Shown here piece by piece: positions 1 through 5,052 of a stretch of DNA of 6,413 nt. The notes beneath the pieces are model-generated. The model saw only the letters and a list, made by a program, of their open reading frames with translations, searched no databases and was not told the origin of the DNA. Location: contig JASIGS010000055.1 in NCBI GenBank assembly GCA_030052355.1, positions 1 to 6,413 of the forward strand, in the 5' to 3' direction. The stretch's first letter is position 1. The number at the start of each line of letters is the position of its first letter. The DNA comes from Streptosporangiaceae bacterium (GTDB lineage Bacteria; Actinomycetota; Actinomycetes; Streptosporangiales; Streptosporangiaceae). The position numbers were made by a program, and so were the translations under genes.

Positions 1-681
1 CATCGCGGCGGCCGCGGGATCCACGCCGGACGGGCATACCTCCGTGCACTCAAAGCTGGCGTGACAGCGCCAGCAGCCCTGCTCGTCGTCCACCCAGGCC
101 AGCACGTTCGCGGGGTCGGCGCCGCGAGGCTGCGCCACCACCCGCGCTGCCGCGGCTAGCGCCGCGGGCCCGACGTACCGCGGATCCGTGCCGACGATCG
201 GGCAGGCCGACAGGCACAGGCCGCACTCGATGCAGTCCTCGTACCGGAAGAACGCCGTGGCGACTTCGCCTTGCCCGGTGAGCACGTCGTCCTGCCTGAC
301 CAGCGGCCGCCCGGCAGGTTCGAGGCTGTCATACAGGCCGCGCATGTCGACCACGAGATCGTGTTCGACCCTCGCGTTGCCGAGCGGTTCGACCAGAATC
401 GGCCCGGAGCGCAGGTCGGCCAGCCTGGTGACGCAGGCGAGCACCTCGTGGCCGTTGGCACGCATGCCGCAGCTGCCGCACGACGCGTGGCAGCACGAGT
501 AGCGCAAGGTCAGACTACGGTCGTGGTGACTGCGGATGTCGCGCAGCGCGTCCAGCAGCGTGGCGTCGGGCCCGACCGGGACGTCGAACTCGTCGAAGTG
601 CGGGTGCGCGTCGCCGGGCCGCCACCTGGATACCCGGATCCTGCGAGTCTGGACCGGCGCCGGGCTGTCAGTCATTGTCAT
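1..681 (-). CDS. SdhB/FrdB-type iron-sulfur subunit, probable electron-transfer partner of the GlpA-like dehydrogenase (3' end missing)
   Basis: The minus-strand frame is open from ATG 681 to the window edge: 227 codons, no stop, so the C-terminus is missing. It has the full cysteine layout of a succinate dehydrogenase/fumarate reductase iron-sulfur subunit. An N-terminal ferredoxin domain carries C63-x4-C68-x2-C71-x11-C83 for a [2Fe-2S] cluster. The C-terminal domain has C150-x2-C153-x2-C156-x3-C160-P, then C206-x5-C212-x3-C216-P. By analogy with E. coli SdhB these bind a [4Fe-4S] (150, 153, 156, 216) and a [3Fe-4S] (160, 206, 212) cluster. Extra cysteines sit at 64 and 203. The start overlaps the GlpA-like gene by 14 bp (8 bp if the second ATG at 675 is used), indicating translational coupling. 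No SdhA-type flavoprotein is adjacent, so I infer it takes electrons from the GlpA-like protein and passes them toward quinone, perhaps through a membrane or CCG-domain subunit encoded beyond position 1. Family is certain; the partner is inferred. Confidence 0.9.
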   Translation of the reverse strand, partial: MTMTDSPAPVQTRRIRVSRWRPGDAHPHFDEFDVPVGPDATLLDALRDIRSHHDRSLTLRYSCCHASCGSCGMRANGHEVLACVTRLADLRSGPILVEPLGNARVEHDLVVDMRGLYDSLEPAGRPLVRQDDVLTGQGEVATAFFRYEDCIECGLCLSACPIVGTDPRYVGPAALAAAARVVAQPRGADPANVLAWVDDEQGCWRCHASFECTEVCPSGVDPAAAAM

Positions 682-1870
682 AGCGCCCGCCGCGTTCCTG
701 GTAATAGGCCGAGTGCGGCGCCAGCACCGTCTCTGCCGTCCGGCAGGGAGCCTCGACCCCGAGCTTCTCGCACACCACGTCGCCTGCGGCCTGCGCCATC
801 GCGCGGAGCGTCGTTGCCTTGCCGCCGGTGATCGTGACCAGGCCCTCGACCCCGTCGGTCTTCTTGTGGTCGAAGCACTGGAAGGTCCGCGACAGCTCCC
901 GGCCCGTGCTGGCTGCGCCGCCCCCGACGAGCGGGCGCACCGCTGACCAGGCAGATCGCCGCTCCGCCGACGCGATCGCGGGCACCAGCTTGGCGCCCTC
1001 GCGGTACATCAGCGCGACGTGCTCGGCAGGGACCGGCGGCACGTCGGGATCGCCGACCACCCACGAACTGGTGCCGATCACCGACAGCTCCCGCTGCGGC
1101 AGGATGATGTCGCCGTCGCCGGGCTTGTGCAGCCGGTTCAGCACCCGGCCGCAGTACCGTCCACGGACGGCCAGCAGCACGCCCGGGGACAGCCGCATCG
1201 GGACGTCGACGCCCGCCGTCGCGCCGATCTGGCCGGACCAGGGCCCGGCGGCGTTGACCACGATGTCAGCCCGCAGCTCATAGTCCCGCTCGGCGACCAG
1301 GTCGTGCGCGAGCACGCCCGTTACCGTTCCGTTGGCCCGGGCTAGCCCGGTGACCTCGGTAAAGGTCCGCAGGTCAGCACCGTCGCGCTGGGCCGTCGCG
1401 AAGAACCGCAGCACCAGCCGCATCGGGTCGACCGAGGCATCGGGCACCTCAACGACGAGCTTCACGTCGGGGTTCAGGTTTGGCTCGAGGCGAAGCGCCG
1501 TCTCCGGCTTGTGCACGGTCGCCGGGATGCCGCAGGCCTCGCAGGCGTCAAGGAACGGCGTCAGATAGTCCATGTCGTCGTCGGTGACCGCGACGAAGAG
1601 CCCGCCGTTCTCCTCGAGTGAGCCGGGCGCGATCCGGCGCAGGATCGTGTTTTCCCTGATGCACTCCATCGCCGACTCGCGGTCGCTGACCGCATACCGG
1701 CCGCCGCTGTGCAACACGCCGTGGTGCCGTCCGGTCGTCCCGGAGGTCAGCTCGCCACGTTCAAGAAGAGTGACCCGCAGGCCGCGCAAGGAAAGGTCGT
1801 GCGCCACGCCGGCTCCGGTGGCACCCCCACCGATGACCACAACGTGCCAGCCGCGCAGTGACCCTGCCAT
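668..1870 (-). CDS. glpA: GlpA-like FAD-dependent glycerol-3-phosphate dehydrogenase, short form
   Basis: Oxidises sn-glycerol-3-phosphate to dihydroxyacetone phosphate, passing electrons from FAD to the respiratory chain at the membrane. The 400-residue protein opens with a dinucleotide-binding fold (VVVIGGGATGAG, residues 10-21; acidic E37 ends the second strand). The family signature SGTTGRHHGVLHSGGRYA follows at 43-60. Near the end are AVRPLVGG (around 310-317) and ITGGKATTLR (347-356), whose R312 and K351 match the substrate-binding Arg and Lys of GlpD/GlpA. E. coli GlpA (542 residues) goes on into a cysteine-rich Fer2_BFD domain; this protein stops without it. The start at 1870 is chosen because GGAGGAGG lies 6 bases upstream. 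The frame remains open to 1933, but the extra 21 residues precede the FAD motif and lack such a site. The downstream iron-sulfur gene overlaps its 3' end, so the two probably form one complex. GlpA rather than GlpD is chosen for the sequence blocks and the iron-sulfur partner. Confidence 0.9.
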   Translation of the reverse strand: MAGSLRGWHVVVIGGGATGAGVAHDLSLRGLRVTLLERGELTSGTTGRHHGVLHSGGRYAVSDRESAMECIRENTILRRIAPGSLEENGGLFVAVTDDDMDYLTPFLDACEACGIPATVHKPETALRLEPNLNPDVKLVVEVPDASVDPMRLVLRFFATAQRDGADLRTFTEVTGLARANGTVTGVLAHDLVAERDYELRADIVVNAAGPWSGQIGATAGVDVPMRLSPGVLLAVRGRYCGRVLNRLHKPGDGDIILPQRELSVIGTSSWVVGDPDVPPVPAEHVALMYREGAKLVPAIASAERRSAWSAVRPLVGGGAASTGRELSRTFQCFDHKKTDGVEGLVTITGGKATTLRAMAQAAGDVVCEKLGVEAPCRTAETVLAPHSAYYQERGGRYDND

Positions 1871-1884
1871 GCCCCGCCTCCTCC
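1863..1884 (-). promoter_or_regulatory. Ribosome binding site that fixes the GlpA-like start
   Basis: On the minus strand GGAGGAGG (1884-1877) precedes ATG 1870 by 6 bases. It is the strongest Shine-Dalgarno match in the left half of the window and decides for this start over the upstream in-frame codon at 1933. Confidence 0.8.
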
Positions 1885-2020
1885 GGTCGCCCCATCCAGA
1901 GCTCCGGCCCGCGGATCTTGGAATAGCGTTCACCAGGAGCGGAGGCAGGCTCCAGGGACCAACGTCACATTCGCCGGTGACCGACGGCTCTTCGCGTCAG
2001 CGGTGCGGGTGATCGCGTGT
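1871..2020. other. Upstream region of the glpA-like gene
   Basis: This 150-bp non-coding stretch lies between the plsC hairpin and the glpA-like start and probably holds its promoter. No convincing -35/-10 pair is seen; TATTCC on the minus strand (near 1920) is a weak -10 candidate. Two small inverted repeats could be operator half-sites or leader structure: GTCAC (1964-1968) with GTGAC (1977-1981), and GGAGC (1936-1940) with GCTCC (1949-1953). Both are short enough to occur by chance in G+C-rich DNA. Confidence 0.4.
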
Positions 2021-2037
2021 GCCCGCCCAGGGCGGGC
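2021..2037 (-). terminator. GC-rich hairpin downstream of plsC, probable terminator
   Basis: GCCCGCCC (2021-2028) and GGGCGGGC (2030-2037) are perfect reverse complements around A2029. In RNA this would fold as a stem of about six G-C pairs with a five-base loop. It begins 6 bases beyond the plsC stop on the minus strand. No T-run follows, which is common for actinobacterial terminators. Being palindromic it would also fold in the other direction, but no gene on the plus strand ends here. It separates plsC from the glpA-like transcription unit. Confidence 0.65.
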
Positions 2038-2042
2038 TGATC

Positions 2043-2729
2043 TCAGGCGGCCGGCGTGGCGTCCGCGCCGACATGCTGGCCGGACAGTTCCCTGATGGCC
2101 GCCATCACCTGGTCAGTGGCGGCCCGGCTGACGGCCGGATCCTTGGCCGCCTCAGGCGCGATGTCGAATCGGATCGGCTTGCCGAAGGTGATGCTGGTGG
2201 CGTGCGGATGCGGCAGCTTGGAGCCGCGGGGGAAGGCCAGGTCGGTCCCGACGATGCCAGCCGGGATCACAGGCACCCCTGCCTGGATCGCGATTCGCGC
2301 TACGCCAGTTTTGGCACGGTGCTGCAGTCCGTCTCGTGACCTCGTTCCCTCCGGAAAGATGCCAACAAGCCTGCCGTCTTGCACTGCACGGACACCTTCA
2401 GCCACGGCCCCGCCCGCCGCGCTCGGGTCGTCGGAGGCAACGGGGATGACACCTGCCCCGGCCAGGAACCCGTGCAGGAGCGGCTTGTCGATGTACTTGG
2501 TCTTGGTGAGGAACATCACCCTGCGGCGCGGCACGACCAGGGGGAGCAGCAGCGGGTCGAGAAACGAGACATGGTTCGCGGCGAGGATGGCGCCGCCCTC
2601 GGCCGGGATGTTCTCCAGGCCCGTCACCCTCGGCCGGAACATCAGCCGCAGCCCGGGGCCCAGTGCCACGTACTTGAGGAACGACCAGAACACGGGGGAA
2701 CCGTCGAGCCTCGGGGGGCGCTCTGCCAT
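2043..2729 (-). CDS. plsC: 1-acyl-sn-glycerol-3-phosphate acyltransferase (PlsC/LPLAT family)
   Basis: Transfers an acyl group to the sn-2 position of lysophosphatidic acid, giving phosphatidic acid for phospholipid synthesis at the inner face of the membrane. The 228-residue protein has the four LPLAT blocks in order. NHVSFLDP (52-59) is the catalytic H53-x4-D58 motif. Block II is VMFLTKTKYI (71-80). FPEGTRSRDG (125-134) contains the phosphate-binding EGTR. VPVIPAGIVGT (152-162) is block IV. The length is normal for bacterial short PlsC. Start ATG 2729 is chosen because GAGGAG lies 4-5 bases upstream; the frame is open to 2831, but those 34 residues are Pro/Gly/Arg-rich and unlike the family. 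It may form its own unit, with a hairpin after its stop and a structured leader before its start. Its substrate pathway shares glycerol-3-phosphate with the next gene downstream. Relatives acylate other lyso-lipids, so exact specificity is unproven. Confidence 0.9.
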   Translation of the reverse strand: MAERPPRLDGSPVFWSFLKYVALGPGLRLMFRPRVTGLENIPAEGGAILAANHVSFLDPLLLPLVVPRRRVMFLTKTKYIDKPLLHGFLAGAGVIPVASDDPSAAGGAVAEGVRAVQDGRLVGIFPEGTRSRDGLQHRAKTGVARIAIQAGVPVIPAGIVGTDLAFPRGSKLPHPHATSITFGKPIRFDIAPEAAKDPAVSRAATDQVMAAIRELSGQHVGADATPAA

Positions 2730-2762
2730 CAATCTCCTCGGCGTGGGTCCGGGCCTTCGGGG

Positions 2763-2779
2763 TCCGGGGTGTCCCCGGA
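2763..2779. repeat. Perfect inverted repeat in the plsC leader
   Basis: TCCGGGG (2763-2769), a TGT loop, then CCCCGGA (2773-2779): seven perfect pairs ending about 33 bases upstream of the plsC ATG. It would form a stable stem in the plsC leader RNA, or could be a protein-binding palindrome. Confidence 0.5.
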
Positions 2780-2923
2780 GGGTACCGCTCCCGGGCGAGT
2801 ACCTGCCGTAGGCAATAGTAACGGTACGCATCGACTACTGGGAGTACAGACGACGCTGCATTGCGTGCGCGAGGGGAGTGACCACTAAGCTACGAACTGG
2901 ATACGCGCAGTGATCGGAGCGAC

Positions 2924-2941
2924 GCGGGCAGACGTGCCCGC
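2924..2941. repeat. Perfect inverted repeat upstream of the ferritin-like gene
   Basis: GCGGGCA (2924-2930), loop GACG, TGCCCGC (2935-2941): seven perfect pairs, ending 26 bases before the TTG start. It could be a leader hairpin or an operator; the sequence alone does not say which. Confidence 0.45.
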
Positions 2942-2967
2942 CCGGAGATTCGGACCGAAATTCCACA

Positions 2968-3678
2968 TTGAATACAAGCGAGCTGCCGCCCCGCGATCCG
3001 CACGCCGAAGGCGTGATCGATCTGCTGGGAATGCTGGCATACGCCGAGCTGAGCGCTTTTTTACGGCTGTCCGACGACGCGGCGCTCGCGACCGACCTCA
3101 CCGACAAGCTGGCGCTGGCCGAGATGTCAGTCGCCGAGTACGGCAACTACCGGAAGCTTCTGCGGCACCTTGACGAGATGCACGCGGACCCGGGCGCGGC
3201 GATGCAGCCGTTCGTGGCCGCGGTGGACGCCTTTCACGCGCACACCGCTCCGTCGGACTGGCTGGAGGGACTCGTCAAGGCGTACGTCGGCGACGGGATC
3301 GCGGCCGACTTCTACCGGACCATCGCCGTGCTGCTCGATCCGCAGACCGAGGGACTCGTCCAGGAGGTCCTCGCTGAGGACGACCGCTCGCAGTACATAG
3401 TCGGCAGAGTCAGGGGAATCGTCGAGTCCGATCCCGCGGTGGCTGGCCGTCTGTCGCTGTGGGCCAGGCGCATCGTCGGCGAGGCGCTCAGCGAGGCGCA
3501 GCGGGTCGCGGCGGAACGCGAGCCGCTCGCGCGGCTGCTCGTCGGCGGCGAGGCCGAGCAGCTCGGCGACATCGGCAGGATGTTCGCCAGGCTGACTGAC
3601 AGGCATTCCGCCCGGATGGCCGCTCTCGGCCTCGAGCGACGCCCAGGGCCTGCGGGAGAGCAGACGGACGTCGGCTAG
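2968..3678 (+). CDS. Ferritin-like-fold protein of the actinobacterial MiaE_2 type
   Basis: A 236-residue, mostly helical, soluble protein with no signal peptide or membrane segment. The sequence resembles actinobacterial ferritin-like proteins often labelled hydroxylase or MiaE-like: VIDLLGMLAYAELSAF (16-31), LALAEMSVAEYGNYRKL (48-64), PSDWLEGLVKAYVGDGIAADFY (95-116) and WARRIVGEALSEAQRVAAER (165-184). Ferritin-like enzymes use Glu and ExxH residues of a helix bundle to hold a di-iron centre. Here E27, E52, E57, D109 and E133 are possible ligands, but no ExxH occurs anywhere; the position three after E57 is Asn60. The start is TTG 2968: the frame is open only back to 2914 and holds no ATG or GTG before it, and the conserved part begins near residue 16. 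No good ribosome binding site is seen, so GTG 3013 is an alternative. The membrane protein gene follows after 47 bp. The tRNA-hydroxylase activity of true MiaE should not be assumed. Confidence 0.72.
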   Translation: MNTSELPPRDPHAEGVIDLLGMLAYAELSAFLRLSDDAALATDLTDKLALAEMSVAEYGNYRKLLRHLDEMHADPGAAMQPFVAAVDAFHAHTAPSDWLEGLVKAYVGDGIAADFYRTIAVLLDPQTEGLVQEVLAEDDRSQYIVGRVRGIVESDPAVAGRLSLWARRIVGEALSEAQRVAAEREPLARLLVGGEAEQLGDIGRMFARLTDRHSARMAALGLERRPGPAGEQTDVG

Positions 3679-3711
3679 CCTGATGCGCGACGGCCGACAA
3701 CGACGTTCCCC

Positions 3712-3717
3712 GGAGGT
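3712..3717 (+). promoter_or_regulatory. Ribosome binding site for the GTG-started membrane protein
   Basis: GGAGGT lies 8 bases before GTG 3726, which fixes that codon as the start. No in-frame ATG is nearby. Confidence 0.8.
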
Positions 3718-3725
3718 AGCCGGCA

Positions 3726-4283
3726 GTGGCCATCCTGACGCTGGTGCTCTGGTTCCTCACCGCCGCAGCGGGGGTCACCTTGCTGCGCGCCGGTGGCCTC
3801 GCCGCGCAAGCCGAGGCCGAAGAGCGGGTTGCGGAAGTGCCATCGGCAGCCACGACCACGGTTGCTGCCACCACGGGCGCCGCCACGGTTGCTGCCACCA
3901 CGGGCCCGAGGGCCAGGTCGTCCGCGGTCCCGCTCACCCCTGAAGGGCTGCCGCCGCCGGTGCCACACGCACACGTCACCACCAGGCCGGGTCAGCATCC
4001 GCTGCTGGAGTTCGCCCACCCGGCGCTTGGCGTCACCGGGCTGGCCTGCTGGTTCATGTTCACGTTCGTGCACTACCGACCGCTCGCCTGGATCGCGTTC
4101 TGCATACTCGTGGTCACGATCGGGGTTGGCCTCGGCTGGTATTTCAGGAACGCCAGGGAGGTCAGCAACCACGAGGTCGGGGCCTCGCGCTTCCCGCCGC
4201 GGCTGATCGCCCTGCACGGGGGCATCGCGGCCGTCTCGATCGCGCTGACCGTGCTCACCGCCCTGATCGCGAGCCACGGGTAG
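3726..4283 (+). CDS. Four-helix membrane protein of unknown function with a low-complexity linker
   Basis: I do not recognise the family. The 185-residue protein starts at GTG behind a strong GGAGGT site. Helix 1 is about residues 2-20 and could be a signal anchor. An Ala/Thr-rich linker (about 27-90) contains a tandem nine-residue duplication (TTVAATTGA then ATVAATTGP) and ends in a Pro/His-rich stretch with H81, H83 and H91. Three more helices follow: about 100-117, 120-140 and 160-182. Histidines lie at or just inside helix ends (H98 in HPALG, H116 in FVHYRP, H164 in ALHGG), a pattern that could suit haem or metal ligation, though this is only inference. R118 and R141 lie just after helices 2 and 3. 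It is 47 bp downstream of the ferritin-like gene on the same strand and may be co-transcribed; a TAGCCT box at the end of that gene (3676-3681) could be an internal promoter. Confidence 0.75.
   Translation: MAILTLVLWFLTAAAGVTLLRAGGLAAQAEAEERVAEVPSAATTTVAATTGAATVAATTGPRARSSAVPLTPEGLPPPVPHAHVTTRPGQHPLLEFAHPALGVTGLACWFMFTFVHYRPLAWIAFCILVVTIGVGLGWYFRNAREVSNHEVGASRFPPRLIALHGGIAAVSIALTVLTALIASHG
3856..3905 (+). repeat. Tandem 27-bp duplication inside the membrane protein linker
   Basis: A 23-base unit starting CCACGGTTGCTGCC occurs at 3856-3878 and again, without mismatch, at 3883-3905. The period of 27 bp is exactly nine codons, so the reading frame is kept. Identity at third positions suggests a recent duplication. 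Confidence 0.85.
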
Positions 4284-4308
4284 CGTTCACCGCCGTTGTA
4301 CCCGGACG

Positions 4309-4339
4309 CCGACAGGGTGTCGGACCCGGCTGGCAGACT
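4309..4339 (+). promoter_or_regulatory. Candidate promoter for the DUF664/DinB gene, possibly leaderless
   Basis: CAGACT (4334-4339) resembles the actinobacterial -10 box TAGACT and ends 7 bases before ATG 4347. No Shine-Dalgarno sequence lies upstream of that ATG. This is the usual arrangement of leaderless actinobacterial genes, where transcription begins at the A of the ATG. CCGACA (4309-4314) is a partial -35 match with 19-base spacing. It is also the left arm of a perfect 6-bp hairpin with TGTCGG (4318-4323). Confidence 0.4.
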
Positions 4340-4346
4340 GGCCGCC

Positions 4347-4946
4347 ATGACCATCTCGGATCAGAAGTCGGACCTCCGCCGGTACCTGCAGCAAGCCAGG
4401 GACGCCATGGTCTGGAAGGTGGAGGGGCTGTCCGACTACAACGTCCGCCGGCCGATGACGCCGACCGGCACCAACCTGCTTGGTCTGGTCAAGCACCTGA
4501 CGGGAGTCGAGATCGGGTACTTCGGCGCCACCTTCGGCCGGCCGCTGGCCGATCCCCCGCCCTGGACCGATGACGAGCTGCTTGATCGCGAGCCGATGAT
4601 CGACATGTCGGCGGCCGCCGACGAGTCGCCTGACTACATCCTCGGCTGGTACCGCAAGGCGTGGGCTCACGCGGACGAGACGTTCGACGCGCTGGAGCTG
4701 GACGCGGTCGGTCATGTCCCGTGGTGGCCTGGTGAGCGCTCCGAGGTCAACCTGCACCGGATCCTGGTGCACGTGACCGCGGAGACGCACCGGCACGCCG
4801 GTCACGCCGACATCGTCAGGGAGCTCATCGACGGATCCACAGGCCTGCGGCAAGACGCCAGCAACATGCCACCGGGTGACGCGGCGTGGTGGGAGGCCTA
4901 CCGGGCCAGGCTTGAGCAGGTCGCGCGCGCCGCGGGTGCCGCCTGA
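4347..4946 (+). CDS. DUF664/DinB-superfamily protein, putative metal-dependent (mycothiol-type) enzyme
   Basis: A 199-residue soluble four-helix-bundle protein of the DUF664 branch of the DinB superfamily, common in actinomycetes. Family marks run in order: MTISDQKSDLRRYLQ at the N-terminus, the TPTGTNLLGLVKHL block (38-51) with H50, HVPWWPGERSEV (123-134), and THRHAGHADIVRELIDG (147-163) with H148, H150 and H153. NMPPGDAAWW (173-182) is close to the end. H50 together with H150 and H153 is the likely divalent-metal triad. Some DinB relatives are bacillithiol- or mycothiol-dependent transferases or isomerases, which suits an actinomycete, but this protein's substrate is unknown. ATG 4347 is chosen because the family begins at this point. 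The frame is open to a TTG at 4296, but those 17 residues look unconserved and lie across the candidate promoter. The gene starts 63 bp after the membrane protein gene and converges on the hydrolase gene. Confidence 0.88.
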   Translation: MTISDQKSDLRRYLQQARDAMVWKVEGLSDYNVRRPMTPTGTNLLGLVKHLTGVEIGYFGATFGRPLADPPPWTDDELLDREPMIDMSAAADESPDYILGWYRKAWAHADETFDALELDAVGHVPWWPGERSEVNLHRILVHVTAETHRHAGHADIVRELIDGSTGLRQDASNMPPGDAAWWEAYRARLEQVARAAGAA

Positions 4947-4970
4947 CCCCTTGAAGCCGCGCCCGGGGTC
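4945..4970. terminator. Weak hairpin between convergent genes
   Basis: GACCCC (4945-4950, overlapping the TGA stop) can pair with GGGGTC (4965-4970) across a 14-base loop. It is the only stem of note in the 106-bp gap between the DUF664 gene and the end of the hydrolase gene. No T-run follows, so a role in termination is only possible. Confidence 0.3.
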
Positions 4971-5052
4971 CGCTCACTCCTCCCCGCATAGATCATCAGA
5001 CTGCAGCAGATCGCACTACTTGTTCCACTATGTCCGGTAGCACGGAGCAGCG

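Larger units (their letters stand above)
2730..2967. promoter_or_regulatory. Divergent control region between plsC and the ferritin-like gene
   Basis: This 238-bp region carries no credible gene and must hold promoters for both directions. On the minus strand TACTAT (2820-2815) fits a -10 box for plsC, giving a leader of about 80 bases, though no good -35 is seen. On the plus strand TTGCGT (2861-2866) followed by TAAGCT (2886-2891) is a poor pair with 19-base spacing. Two perfect hairpins lie inside: 2763-2779 in the plsC leader and 2924-2941 ahead of the ferritin-like gene. Confidence 0.5.

Noticed and set aside
271..831. Plus-strand open frame (186 codons) opposite the SdhB-type gene
   Set aside because: The minus strand shows all iron-sulfur cysteine motifs; this frame is low-complexity Arg/Pro/Ala and crosses a gene junction.
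1871..1933. Longer start for the GlpA-like protein (21 extra residues)
   Set aside because: ATG 1870 has an excellent GGAGGAGG site at the right spacing, and the FAD motif begins a few residues later as in the family.
2730..2831. Longer start for PlsC (34 extra residues)
   Set aside because: The added sequence is Gly/Pro/Arg-rich and unlike the family, it contains the leader hairpin, and ATG 2729 has its own GAGGAG site.
3675..4277. Minus-strand open frame (200 codons) opposite the membrane protein gene
   Set aside because: Composition is Arg/Gly/Asp-rich with no motif. The plus strand has a strong ribosome binding site and clear hydrophobic helices.
4287..4853. Minus-strand open frame (188 codons) opposite the DUF664/DinB gene
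   Set aside because: It is a shadow of a recognisable family gene on the plus strand and shows no motif of its own.
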